Part shown: piece by piece, positions 41,591 through 50,339 of the stretch | Layout of the letters: every line of letters begins with the position of its first letter | Numbering within the stretch: position 1 is the stretch's first letter | Assembly (NCBI RefSeq): GCF_003937945.1 | Contig: NZ_RSEC01000066.1 | Coordinates: 186,001-250,000 of the forward strand | Length of the DNA stretch: 64,000 nt | From: Amycolatopsis eburnea | Lineage (GTDB): Bacteria; Actinomycetota; Actinomycetes; Mycobacteriales; Pseudonocardiaceae | Direction of reading: 5' to 3' | The notes under the pieces: model-generated | Databases searched by the model: none | The model's input: the letters and a program-made list of their open reading frames with translations, nothing else | Told to the model about the DNA's origin: nothing | Program-made: the position numbers and the translations under genes

Positions 41591-42364
41591 CTACTTCGCC
41601 AGCAGCCGGCGCATCACCCCCGGTGTCGTTCCCGTGTGCTCCCGCACCGTGCGCGTCAGGTGGGCCTGGTCCGCGAAGCCCAGGTCCGCCGCCAGCACCG
41701 CCAGTTCCCGCTCCCCCGCCTCCAGCCGCTCGAGGGCGCGGCCCACTCGCACCCGGTTCCGGTAGCGCGTCACCGAAACGCCCAGCTCGCGCGGGAACGC
41801 GCGGCTCAGCCGGTACGGCGACACCCCCAGCGCTTCCGCCAGCGGGAACAGCCCACCGGCCGCCGGTTCGTCCGATGCGATCGCTTCCCTTGCTCGGGCG
41901 ACCAGCACGCGATCGTCGCGCGTCGAGCCCGTCGACCGGGTGAGCGCCCGGCTCACCAGGACCAGCAGCTCCTCCGCCAGCGCGTAGTCCGGGTCGGCCG
42001 CCGACGCCACGGCTCGGCGGTGGGCCAGTTCCAGCGCGCCGTCGACGTACACCACCGGCCGCAGCGGGCGGTCGGCCGTCAGGCGGGACCACAGCTCGGC
42101 ACCGAAGCTCACCGCCGTGCAGGTGTCGCCGCCCGCCGGGTGCGCGAAGCACTCCTCGTCGCCGGGCGCGGCGAGGTAGGCGACCGTCCGGTCGGCGTCC
42201 GCCACCACGCCCCGGGCACGGCGGCGGAACCGGCCGCGGCGGACCAGCACCATCCGGTACGCCGATGACACCTCGGCCGGCGACCAGCCGGTGTGGTCGT
42301 CGGCGCATTCGACCACGCTCACCGCGTACCCGGGGCGGGCCACGACTTCCACTGCTTCACGCAC
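41591..42364 (-). CDS. AraC-family transcriptional regulator
   Basis: A 257-residue regulator. An N-terminal cupin-like half (PGYAVSVVECADDHTGW) precedes two helix-turn-helix motifs in the last 100 residues (LAEALGVSPYRLSRAFPREL; LAVLAADLGFADQAHLTRT) and the ending TTPGVMRRLLA. The GTG start is a judgement from family length; several upstream in-frame codons are possible. It is divergent from a VOC protein gene, which may be its target. Confidence 0.83.
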   Translation of the reverse strand: MREAVEVVARPGYAVSVVECADDHTGWSPAEVSSAYRMVLVRRGRFRRRARGVVADADRTVAYLAAPGDEECFAHPAGGDTCTAVSFGAELWSRLTADRPLRPVVYVDGALELAHRRAVASAADPDYALAEELLVLVSRALTRSTGSTRDDRVLVARAREAIASDEPAAGGLFPLAEALGVSPYRLSRAFPRELGVSVTRYRNRVRVGRALERLEAGERELAVLAADLGFADQAHLTRTVREHTGTTPGVMRRLLAK

Positions 42365-42470
42365 GTCCCGGACGGTACGCCGGGGGTACGACAATTCCGG
42401 GCCGCAAGGATCTTCAAGACCGCACCCGCGACCGCGGGCAGGCTGCCGCACAACGAAAGGAGCGGTTCCC

Positions 42471-42821
42471 ATGCCCGCAGAACTCACCACGATCGTCCTC
42501 GACTGCGCCGACCCCGCCGCGCTCGCCGCCTTCTACGCCAAGGCGCTCGGCTGGGAGGTGGCGCACCAGGACGCCGACTCCGCCCAGCTCGGCGGCGGGC
42601 CGGTCGGGCTCGGCTTCCAGCGCGTCGAGGGCTACCGCGGCCCCGGCTGGCCGGACGCCGCCAAGCACGCGCACTTCGACCTCACCGTCGGCGACCTCGA
42701 AGCCGCCGTCGCCGAGTTCGAAGGGCTCGGCGCCACCCGGCCGGAGTTCCAGCCCGGCGGCACCGAATGGGTGGTGCTCGCCGATCCCGAGGGTCACCTG
42801 TTCTGCCTGATCCCGGCCTGA
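42471..42821 (+). CDS. VOC-superfamily (glyoxalase-like) protein
   Basis: A 116-residue single-domain protein of the vicinal oxygen chelate fold. TTIVLDCADPAALAAFYAKALGW is the usual first half, HFDLTVGDLEAAVAEFEGLG the second, and VVLADPEGHLFCLIP the ending. AAAGGAG lies eight bases before the ATG. Substrate is unknown; proteins of this kind include thiol transferases and antibiotic-binding proteins. Confidence 0.87.
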   Translation: MPAELTTIVLDCADPAALAAFYAKALGWEVAHQDADSAQLGGGPVGLGFQRVEGYRGPGWPDAAKHAHFDLTVGDLEAAVAEFEGLGATRPEFQPGGTEWVVLADPEGHLFCLIPA

Positions 42822-42832
42822 CGCGCCAGGCG

Positions 42833-44959
42833 TCAGGACCGGTAGACGCCGAACTCGTACAGTGAATAGCCGTACCCGGTGCCGCGCTGGGTGGCGTGCA
42901 CGCGGACGTACCGCGCGGTGGCCGCGACCGCGATGTCGTCGGCGCCGCCGTCCCCGGACGTCGTTCCGTACACGCTGCGCCAGTTCGCCGCGTCGTCGCT
43001 GACCTGGATTTCGTACGCCTTGCCGAACGCCGCCTCCCAGACCAGCTGGACGTGGTCGAACGCCTGGCGGCTGCCCAAGTCCACCTGCAGCCACTGCGGA
43101 TCGGCCCATGCGCTCGCCCAGCGGGTCGCGGTGTTCCCGTCCGTAGCGGCCTGCGGCGGGTACGGCGCGCCGGGACCGTCGGCCTGGTACGTCGACGCCG
43201 TCGTCGCCGCGCCGCGGGCCAGGTTCGTGCCCGGCACCGGCGGGGCGACCACGCGCAGCGAACGCGTCTCGATGCCGACGTTGCCGTGGCCGTCCCGGGC
43301 GTAGAGGTAGAGCTTCCAGACGCCGAGCTGCTGCGGCGCGGTGACCGTGAACGTCCCGGTCCCGGTGAACTGCGCCGGGATCAGGCCGGACGCGTCGTTG
43401 ATGTACTTGCTGTTGTACCCCATGGTGTAGCTGATCGGGTCACCGTCCGGATCGGACACCGCGGCGGTCAGGGTGACCGTGCCGCCCGCCGGGACGTCGG
43501 TGCTGCGGCTGAGGTTCATCGACGAGATCACCGGCGGCGTGTTGCCCCCGGTCTGTCCACTGTAGAGCTTGCGGACGGCGTACCAGGACAGCCGCTTCTC
43601 GTTGCCGGTGGTGATGTTGAACCAGACGCCGCCGAAATCGCCTTCGGTGCCGTAGTGGAAGAGCGTCGCGCCGAGCGCCACGCCCGGGTGCGCCAGCACG
43701 CAGTTCCACGCGTTGACGTAGCCGTCGCGCTTCTGCTGGTCGGTCGGCTCGGCGGGGACGCCGTTCGCGTCGTCCGGCACTTCCCATTCGCCGGCCGGGC
43801 CGGTTTCGGTGATGATGTAGGGCTTCGCGTAGCCGCCGGCGAGCCAGTCCTGCTTGACCTGGCACACCTGGGCGTAGGAGTTGACGGAGTACAGGTCGAG
43901 GCTCGGCGCGTACGCCTTGTAGTACGGCCAGGCCCCGGTCCAGGCGTCGGTCGAGGTGACCGGGTGGTTCGCGTCGATCGCGTGGATGGCCTGCGCCGCC
44001 TGGTCGACGAACCGCGTGTAGGCGATCCGGTTCTGCTCCAGCTGCGTGCCGGAGTAGCAGTTCTGCATCCCGAGGATCGACTCATTGCCTACGTTCCACA
44101 GCAGCACGCCCGGGTGTGTTTTGTATGCGGTAACCCATTTCTGGATTTCCGCGAGCATCGTGTTCTTGTAGTTCGTGTCCGTCGTGTAGTCGACGCAGCC
44201 GCCGCTGCCCGGGCCGCCGCCGGGTTGCAGCCAGAAGCCGCTGATCACCTTGATGCCGTTGGCCGCGGCGGCGTCGAGAAGCGGCTGCGAGGTGCCGTCG
44301 GTTCCCCAGGTGCGGACGGTGTTGACGCCGATCGCGTGCAGCTCCGGCATCCGCGTGGCCGCTTCGCTCACCGGCGGTCCCCAGGTCAGGCCCTTCACGG
44401 TCCACGGGATACCGTCGACCGTCAGCTGCCAGGCGCCCTGCGAACCGGTCACCCGCGTGACGCCGGCGCCGTTCTGCGCGCCGGGCGTGCCGCTGACCTG
44501 GAACTCCCACAGCGAATAGCCGTAGCCGCCGACGCGGTGGGTGCCGTAGAGGCGGACATAACGCCCGTGCCCGGTGACCGCGAGATTCTGTATACCACCG
44601 ACCGCCGTGGTCGTACTGTATACAGTCTGCCAATTCGCGGCATTGTCGGAAATCTGGATTTCGTATGCAGTCGCGTAGGCGGCCTCCCAGTTCAAGGTGA
44701 CCTGGCTGATGTCGGCCGGCGCGCCGAGGTCGACCTGCAGCCACTGCGGGTCGCTCCAGGCGCTCGCCCAGCGCGTGCCGGGGTCGCCGTCGACGGCCGC
44801 CGACGCCGGGGTGCCCGCGCCTTCGGTGCTGGACGCGGTCACCGGTCTGCCCTGGGAAAGCACGGCGGCGGCGTGCGCCGGAGCGGGGCCGGCGAGCAAC
44901 CCCAGCACCAGCAGGGCCACCAGCGCCTGGACGGCGCGGAGGAGCGACGGTCGGTCCAC
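42833..44959 (-). CDS. Secreted clan GH-A glycoside hydrolase with two discoidin (F5/8C) domains
   Basis: Exported glycosidase of 708 residues. A signal peptide ends near AHA. A first F5/8C sugar-binding domain spans about residues 33-155 (ASAWSDPQWLQVDLGAP). The TIM barrel follows, GH2-like, with acid/base glutamate in LWNVGNES (about residue 290) and nucleophile in ITETGPAGEW (about 385). A linker of Ig type and a second F5/8C domain (ASAWADPQWLQVDLG) end the protein. The GTG start has GGGAG upstream. A LacI operator 35 bases before the start points to sugar induction. Confidence 0.83.
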   Translation of the reverse strand: MDRPSLLRAVQALVALLVLGLLAGPAPAHAAAVLSQGRPVTASSTEGAGTPASAAVDGDPGTRWASAWSDPQWLQVDLGAPADISQVTLNWEAAYATAYEIQISDNAANWQTVYSTTTAVGGIQNLAVTGHGRYVRLYGTHRVGGYGYSLWEFQVSGTPGAQNGAGVTRVTGSQGAWQLTVDGIPWTVKGLTWGPPVSEAATRMPELHAIGVNTVRTWGTDGTSQPLLDAAAANGIKVISGFWLQPGGGPGSGGCVDYTTDTNYKNTMLAEIQKWVTAYKTHPGVLLWNVGNESILGMQNCYSGTQLEQNRIAYTRFVDQAAQAIHAIDANHPVTSTDAWTGAWPYYKAYAPSLDLYSVNSYAQVCQVKQDWLAGGYAKPYIITETGPAGEWEVPDDANGVPAEPTDQQKRDGYVNAWNCVLAHPGVALGATLFHYGTEGDFGGVWFNITTGNEKRLSWYAVRKLYSGQTGGNTPPVISSMNLSRSTDVPAGGTVTLTAAVSDPDGDPISYTMGYNSKYINDASGLIPAQFTGTGTFTVTAPQQLGVWKLYLYARDGHGNVGIETRSLRVVAPPVPGTNLARGAATTASTYQADGPGAPYPPQAATDGNTATRWASAWADPQWLQVDLGSRQAFDHVQLVWEAAFGKAYEIQVSDDAANWRSVYGTTSGDGGADDIAVAATARYVRVHATQRGTGYGYSLYEFGVYRS

Positions 44960-44993
44960 GATGACTCCCGTACGAAACAAGGGGACAGAGGTT

Positions 44994-45007
44994 GGAGAGC
45001 GCTCTCC
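44994..45007. promoter_or_regulatory. LacI-family operator GGAGAGCGCTCTCC, copy 1
   Basis: A perfect 14-base palindrome with the CG-centred core of LacI-family sites, 35 bases before the glycosidase start. The same core occurs at 45134-45147 and before the lacI gene at 51393-51404. Confidence 0.8.
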
Positions 45008-45133
45008 GCCGCGACCGATGGTTCGTCACCGCGACCCGCGTTGTCAAGGGACTCGTCCCGAACCGGACAATGGCTTTCCGACGGGGTATCCGGGTGCTCC
45101 TTGACACGGCGGCACCCCGGTGCGCATGCTCTT

Positions 45134-45147
45134 GGAGAGCGCTCTCC
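45134..45147. promoter_or_regulatory. LacI-family operator GGAGAGCGCTCTCC, copy 2
   Basis: Identical to copy 1 and 31 bases before the DUF1996 gene. Two operators in one divergent region would let one repressor shut both promoters, perhaps by looping over 140 bases. Confidence 0.8.
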
Positions 45148-45177
45148 CATCCTTGGCACCCTCACCGTGGAGGACCC

Positions 45178-46110
45178 TTGGCAACGAAAGCCGCGCTCCT
45201 CGCCTGCACCGCCGCCACCGTGCTGGCAGGCGCCTTCCTGACCGCGGCCACCTGGTCGCCCGCCGGAGCCGACGACCTCGTGACCCACCACGAGTTCCAG
45301 GTCAACTGCTCCCCCAGCCACCACCAGCCGGACGACCCGATCGTCTTCCCGGGCCTGCCCGGCGCTTCGCACGACCACACGTTCATCGGCAACAAGACGA
45401 CGAACGCGGCCACGACGCTCCAGTCGCTGCAGGCCGCGGGCGTCGGGAACACGACCTGCCTGGCGCCGGACGACCTGTCGGCGTACTGGTTCCCGACCGT
45501 CTACAACGGCAACGACGTGGTACTGCCGAACTTCGCGCAGGTCGTCTACTACAAGTCCGGCATCCTCGACTACACGAAGGTCGTACCGTTCCCGCCCGGG
45601 TTGCGGTACGTCGCCGGCACCGTCACCGCGACCCAGGACGAGTTCCAGCACGCCCCCGGCGCGATCGAGGGCTGGGAGTGCGGGGACAGCTTCCACAACT
45701 GGGACATCCCGGTGAGCTGCGTGGCCGGCAGCCAGCTCAACATCCGGTACCAGGCCCCGAGCTGCTGGGACGGCGTCCACCTGGATTCGGCCGACCACAA
45801 GAGCCACATGGCGTACCCGGACCGCGCGACGCTGACGTGCCCCGCCGACCACCCGGTGGCCGTGCCGATGCTGGAGTTCAAGATCGCCTTCCCGGTCAGC
45901 GGCGACATGTCCGGGGTGCACCTGGCCAGCGGACGCGGGTACTCGTGGCACTACGACTTCTTCAACGCGTGGGACCCGCCGACCCTCGCCGCACTGGTGA
46001 GCCACTGCATCAACGGCGGCCTGCAGTGCGACCCGCGCGGGTTCGACCTCTACAAGCCGGACCGCGGCACGGTGCTCGGGCCGAACTACCGGCTGCCCGG
46101 CCGCCCGTGA
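45178..46110 (+). CDS. Secreted DUF1996 protein
   Basis: A 310-residue exported protein with a signal peptide (ALLACTAATVLAGAFLTAA) and one DUF1996 domain, typically found in fungi and actinobacteria: EFQVNCSPSHHQPDDPIVFPG, SHDHTFIGN, ADHKSHMAYPD. The function of the domain is not established. The start is a TTG with GGAGG five bases upstream; no ATG or GTG suits the signal peptide. LacI operators lie upstream and a small lipoprotein gene overlaps its stop as GTGA. Confidence 0.83.
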   Translation: MATKAALLACTAATVLAGAFLTAATWSPAGADDLVTHHEFQVNCSPSHHQPDDPIVFPGLPGASHDHTFIGNKTTNAATTLQSLQAAGVGNTTCLAPDDLSAYWFPTVYNGNDVVLPNFAQVVYYKSGILDYTKVVPFPPGLRYVAGTVTATQDEFQHAPGAIEGWECGDSFHNWDIPVSCVAGSQLNIRYQAPSCWDGVHLDSADHKSHMAYPDRATLTCPADHPVAVPMLEFKIAFPVSGDMSGVHLASGRGYSWHYDFFNAWDPPTLAALVSHCINGGLQCDPRGFDLYKPDRGTVLGPNYRLPGRP

Positions 46111-46643
46111 AAGGGCCGGCCCTGGGGGCGGTGGTGGTGGCGCTGATCCTGGGCGGGTGCGCCACCACCACCGCCGCCACCGGCCCCGCGCCCGGGCCGG
46201 CCACCGCCTTCAACCCGACCGACGTGGCCTGGCTGCAGCTCGTGGTGCCGATGACGGCGAACGCCCTCGCGGCGGCCCGGCTGGCCCCCGAACGGGCCGG
46301 GAGCGCGGCCGTGCGGTCGGCGGCCACAGCTGTGGTGGCGCCGTCGGAACGTCTGCTCGAGCGGTTGGAGGCGGTACGGGACCGGGCCGGGCTCCCGGCC
46401 ACGGACGTCCACAGTGGACACCGGATGCCGGGTATGATCACCCCCGCCGACCTGGCCGCGTTGCGCACCGACGGCGCCGGCGGGTTCGACCGGCGGCTGA
46501 TCGCCCTGCTGCGGGCGCACGCGGCGCAGCTCGTGGTCCTCGCGCGAGGGGAACAGGCTTCCGGCGCCGATCCGGAGACCCGCGCGCTGGCCGCGGACGT
46601 CAGCGCCGAAGGCGCCCGCGAAACCGAGTTGCTCCCGAACTGA
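46107..46643 (+). CDS. DUF305-like lipoprotein lacking the usual HH pairs
   Basis: A 178-residue lipoprotein: ALILGGCATT is a lipobox with Cys after LGG. The rest follows the DUF305 plan (LVVPMTANALAAARLA, HSGHRMPGMITPADLAALR, GFDRRLIALLRAHAAQL), but the two HH pairs that mark DUF305 are replaced by MTAN and RAHA. It starts at a GTG overlapping the DUF1996 stop, so the two are co-translated. Metal binding is doubtful. Confidence 0.7.
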   Translation: MKGPALGAVVVALILGGCATTTAATGPAPGPATAFNPTDVAWLQLVVPMTANALAAARLAPERAGSAAVRSAATAVVAPSERLLERLEAVRDRAGLPATDVHSGHRMPGMITPADLAALRTDGAGGFDRRLIALLRAHAAQLVVLARGEQASGADPETRALAADVSAEGARETELLPN

Positions 46644-46679
46644 ACCACCTCGAGGGACCCGGAAGTCCCCCGAGGTGGT
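46644..46679. terminator. Bidirectional terminator
   Basis: ACCACCTCG (46644-46652) pairs with CGAGGTGGT (46671-46679), and GGGAC with GTCCC inside it, giving a stem of about 14 pairs with few interruptions. It separates the convergent lipoprotein and GH31 genes. Confidence 0.75.
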
Positions 46680-46685
46680 GCCGGC

Positions 46686-49600
46686 TCAGTACGTCACGGT
46701 CACCGGGGCCCGGCCCGGGCGGGCCGGGGCCTTCACCGTCAACGTCTTCGTCGCCGCGTCCCAGCTCCACGCCGACGCCGGAGCCCAGCCGCCGCCGACC
46801 ATGACCCGGTTCGGCGCCGCGGCCACGCCGAGGAACTTCACCGTCCATTCGCGATCGGTCACCGGGTACCGGCCCTGCGGCGGTGCCACCGTCACCGTGT
46901 GCGAACCACCGCGCTCGGCGTAGGTGATCTTCGTGGTCGAGCTCCGCGCCGACGAAGTCCCGTCGTCCTCATACAGCGAGAAGGACCCGGACCCGCCCGG
47001 CGCGACGGTCACCGTCACCCGGTCCAGCGGGCTCTGGACGTCGTTGGGCACGTCCGCCGTGCGGGTCGCGGTGATGCCGCCGCCGCGCAGGAACACCGGC
47101 ATCGTGCCGAGGTCCGACGTGACCTGCTGGGTCGTCCCGCCCGCGTACACCTTGCCGCTGAAGTAGTCCGTCCACTGCCCCGGCGGGAACCAGACCGACG
47201 TCGTCGCCGACGTCCCCGGCGTGGTCACCGGCGCCACCAGCAGGTCCGGCCCGTAGAAGTACTCGCTCGACGCCGCCGCGTAGGCGGCCGGCTCGTCCGG
47301 GTACTCCAGGTACGTCGGCCGCACCACGGGAACGCCCGTCGTGGCGGCCTCCTGGGCCAGCGTGTAGGTGTAGGGCACCAGGTTCTCCCGCAGGTTCAGG
47401 AACTTCGTCGCCGAAGCCTTCGCCGCGTCGCCGTACTGCCACGGGAGCCGGTCGCTGTGGTTGCTGTGCAGGCGGTCGATCGGCTGGAACGTGCCGAGCT
47501 GCACCCAGCGCGCGTACATGTCGTCGGGCAGCTTGACCGTCTGCCGCTGCTGCCCGCCCGAGGTGTAGGTCTCGCTGCCGCGCAGCCCGGTCGTGTCGTT
47601 GTGCCCGCCGATGTCGTGGCTGATCGCCGACATCCCCGTCGCGGCCGACTCGGCCGGGGTGATCCCGACCTCCATCCGCAGGGTGCCCCACGTCGAGGAG
47701 GTGTCCCCGGTGAAGTGGAGCGTGCTGCGCTTGTCCGCCCACGGTCCCGTCGACAGCCCGATCGGACCGCCGTAACCGCCGGCCTGCAGCGAGCCGTAGG
47801 CCCGCGAGGTGACGAAGCCGCGGCCGGTCGCCGGGGCGGCCAGGTCGGCGTACTGCTGGTTGATCCACGCGTCCGGGGTGACGCCGGGCAGGCTCGACTT
47901 CGAGCCGTCGCAGCACCAGTCGAGCCACCAGAAGTCGTTGCCCTGCTTCATCATGTCGGCGTGCAGGTCGAGGTAGGCCTTCAGCTGGTCGGGGTCGCCC
48001 CAGTCGAAGACGTAGCAGTCGGTGCCGCAGCCGGACTTCGCCAGCTTGCCCTTCGCCGTCGCCTGCGCGCGGGCGAACTGCGGGTCCGAGCCCATGATGC
48101 TCGGGTGGGTGTTGAGCGTGTTGTGCAGGCCCTGCGCCTTCGACCACGCGAAGAAGCCCGCCGGGTCGGGGAACTTGTTCGTGTCGATCTGCCAGCCGTT
48201 CCAGGTGTCCGGCGCCTTGAAGTCGGTGTCGGTGACCAGCACGTCGAGCGGCACGCCCTCGCTGCGGAAGCGCGGCAGGATCGTGTCGCGGTAGTCGGCC
48301 GCGGTGCGGTCGATGTACTCGGAGTACCAGACGCCGTACGCCCAGCGCGGCAGCAGCTCGGGCGGCCCGGTCAGGGTCGCGAGGTCGCGGAGCCCGGTCT
48401 TGTAGTCGTGCCCGAAGGCGAAGACGTAGCCGTCCTGGTACGGGCTGCCGCCGTGCGACGGCCGCTGGGTGACCTTCTTGGTCGCGGTGTCGTAGAGCGC
48501 CGACGGGCTGTCGTCGAGCAGGTACCAGCCGTCCTGGTGCAGGAGCCCTTCGGTGAGCGACGGGGTGCCGTTGTCGCCGTTGACGCCGTCGAGGCCGCGC
48601 CGGTACCCGCCGAGGGCGAGGTGCGGCTGCGGGGCGGCCGCGCCCGGCGCGGTGACCGCGACGGTGTCGATGTTGACGTGGCAGCTGGTGTCCTCGGGAC
48701 AGCCGAGCACGACGTCGTTCGCGCCGGCCTTCAGGTCGACCGGGACCGACGCGGTCTTCCACGCGTCCCAGTCGTCGGTGACCGGGAGGCTGAGCGTGCG
48801 CGTGACGCCGTTCGCGGCGACCGACGCGGTCCGCGTCTCGTGGCGCCCGTCGCCGCCGGTGCCGTTGGCGTACCGGAGGTGCAGCAGGTACGTGCCGGCG
48901 GTGGCGACGTCGGTGATCCGCTGCGTCAGCGCCGAACCCCGGTTCAGCTCGGCGACGAAGCCGCGCCCGGCGTAGCCCGGGTGGTCGGTCGCGACGACGG
49001 CCGAACCGGCCCGGAGCCCGGCTTCCGCCTCGCAGCTGACACCGGCCGGGCAGCCGGTGAACGCCCGGGCCGACGCGGGCGGGAAGGCCGCACCGGCGGG
49101 CAGCGCCGCGATGGCGTCGACGTTGACGTTGCCGGAGTCGGCCGCGGTCCGCTGCAGGCGGACGCTGTGGTGCCCGGCGCCGAGGGTGACCGGGACGGAC
49201 GCGACCGCCCAGGTGTCCCAGTCGGCCGTGACCGGCAGGGTGAGCTTCTGCGGCGCGCCGCCGTCGACCGAAACGCTCAGCGTGCGCGTGACGTGCTGGC
49301 CGTCCCCGCCCTGGCCGTTGGCGTAGCGGGCGGCCACCGCGTACGTCCCGGCGGTGGTGGCTTCGACGTCCGCGGTCGCCGACGTGCCGGCGCTTTCGAA
49401 ACCGGCCAGGAAGCCTTCGCCGGTGTAGCCCCGGTGGTCGGTGGCGACGCCGAGCCCGTCGGCGGTGAGGTCTTCGGCCTCGCACAGCGCGCCGGTCGGG
49501 CAGGTCAGGTGGCGCCAGGGCGCGGCGAGCACCGGGGTCGCGCCCGCCGTCGTGCGCACTTCGAGGTTGCCACCGTCGAACGGGCCCGAGCCGAGGCGGT

Positions 49601-49901
49601 AGGTCAGGGTCGTCGCGCTCGTCCGGATCGTCAGCACGCCACCGGAAACGGTGGAGGTGTACGGCGTCGGCGTGAACACGCCGCGGCCGACGGCGTTGAA
49701 GGTGGCGGCGTCGGTGAAGCGGCCGTCACCGGCGTACTCGGTCCGGATCACCGTCGGCGACAGCACCTGGAAGCGGGCGTTCCCGGCGGTGACGGTCTGG
49801 CCGCGCGGGGCGGCGGTGGCGGGGGTCGCGACGCTCACGGTTGCCGCGGCGACGGCGACCACGCACGTCAGCCGCAGGGCTCTCGCTGTTCTCGTCCGCA
49901 C
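46686..49901 (-). CDS. Secreted GH31 glycosidase with two carbohydrate-binding modules
   Basis: Exported enzyme of 1071 residues, GH31 (alpha-glucosidase/alpha-xylosidase type). A signal peptide ends near ATA. The GH31 N-terminal beta domain is interrupted by two similar modules of about 135 residues (CPTGALCEAEDLTADG and CPAGVSCEAEAGLRAG starts, each ending in N.(D)AIAAL or IDTVAV), resembling CBM35. The nucleophile is the Asp in WWLDWCC (about residue 660) and the acid Asp in HFTGDTSSTWG (about 732). The GTG start follows GGAG by eight bases. A separate palindromic operator lies upstream. Confidence 0.87.
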   Translation of the reverse strand: MRTRTARALRLTCVVAVAAATVSVATPATAAPRGQTVTAGNARFQVLSPTVIRTEYAGDGRFTDAATFNAVGRGVFTPTPYTSTVSGGVLTIRTSATTLTYRLGSGPFDGGNLEVRTTAGATPVLAAPWRHLTCPTGALCEAEDLTADGLGVATDHRGYTGEGFLAGFESAGTSATADVEATTAGTYAVAARYANGQGGDGQHVTRTLSVSVDGGAPQKLTLPVTADWDTWAVASVPVTLGAGHHSVRLQRTAADSGNVNVDAIAALPAGAAFPPASARAFTGCPAGVSCEAEAGLRAGSAVVATDHPGYAGRGFVAELNRGSALTQRITDVATAGTYLLHLRYANGTGGDGRHETRTASVAANGVTRTLSLPVTDDWDAWKTASVPVDLKAGANDVVLGCPEDTSCHVNIDTVAVTAPGAAAPQPHLALGGYRRGLDGVNGDNGTPSLTEGLLHQDGWYLLDDSPSALYDTATKKVTQRPSHGGSPYQDGYVFAFGHDYKTGLRDLATLTGPPELLPRWAYGVWYSEYIDRTAADYRDTILPRFRSEGVPLDVLVTDTDFKAPDTWNGWQIDTNKFPDPAGFFAWSKAQGLHNTLNTHPSIMGSDPQFARAQATAKGKLAKSGCGTDCYVFDWGDPDQLKAYLDLHADMMKQGNDFWWLDWCCDGSKSSLPGVTPDAWINQQYADLAAPATGRGFVTSRAYGSLQAGGYGGPIGLSTGPWADKRSTLHFTGDTSSTWGTLRMEVGITPAESAATGMSAISHDIGGHNDTTGLRGSETYTSGGQQRQTVKLPDDMYARWVQLGTFQPIDRLHSNHSDRLPWQYGDAAKASATKFLNLRENLVPYTYTLAQEAATTGVPVVRPTYLEYPDEPAAYAAASSEYFYGPDLLVAPVTTPGTSATTSVWFPPGQWTDYFSGKVYAGGTTQQVTSDLGTMPVFLRGGGITATRTADVPNDVQSPLDRVTVTVAPGGSGSFSLYEDDGTSSARSSTTKITYAERGGSHTVTVAPPQGRYPVTDREWTVKFLGVAAAPNRVMVGGGWAPASAWSWDAATKTLTVKAPARPGRAPVTVTY

Positions 49902-49938
49902 GGGCGGAACTCCGTTCCGGTCAGGGGACCTCGGCAAG

Positions 49939-49956
49939 TTTTACAACGTTGGAAAA
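49939..49956. promoter_or_regulatory. Palindromic operator before the GH31 gene
   Basis: TTTTACAACGTTGGAAAA has a perfect CAACGTTG core and TTTT/AAAA ends, with one mismatched pair. It lies 38-55 bases before the GH31 start and looks like a LacI-family site, but is different from the GAGAGCGCTCTC operators nearby, so another regulator is implied. Confidence 0.65.
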
Positions 49957-50024
49957 GCCGGAACGATCTGAGCACAGCGCGGCGGCCGGTGTCCAGACCG
50001 CCGGGGCGAACTTGTCCGGACAGG

Positions 50025-50336
50025 TCAGCGGCCGGTGACGCCGTCGAGCAGGGTGTGGTGCGTGCCCTGGACCGGGTTCGCCAGCGGCCGGTCCGGGCCG
50101 TCGGCGGCCCGGATGGCGGCGTCGCTCGCTTCGATCTCCGTGCGGTAGCCGGCCAGCACTTCCGCGGCGGTGCGCCCGGCGGGCACGGTGATGTCGATGT
50201 CGCCGGGGTCCTCGCCGCCGGCGACGTGGTGCCGGACTCGAGGAGCACCCGGCGCAGCTGCTCTTCGCCGAGCCCGTCGATGTTCAGCACGGACTCGCGG
50301 GCGAAGGTCAGGAACGCCGTCGCGGTGCCGACCTGG
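50025..50336 (-). pseudogene. Decayed DinB-like (DUF664) protein gene
   Basis: Reading downstream of the lacI stop, one frame gives AFLTFARESVLNIDGLGEEQLRR and then LLESGTT; after a frame change near 50220-50232 another frame gives HHVAGGEDPGDIDITVPAG and VLAGYRTEIEASDAAIRA, ending LLDGVTGR and a stop at 50025-50027. Both pieces resemble the mycothiol-dependent DinB/DUF664 family. The middle of the family sequence (LVKHL...ERFWF-like) and part of the C-terminal helix are missing, so it cannot make a working protein. Confidence 0.7.
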
Positions 50337-50339
50337 CGC

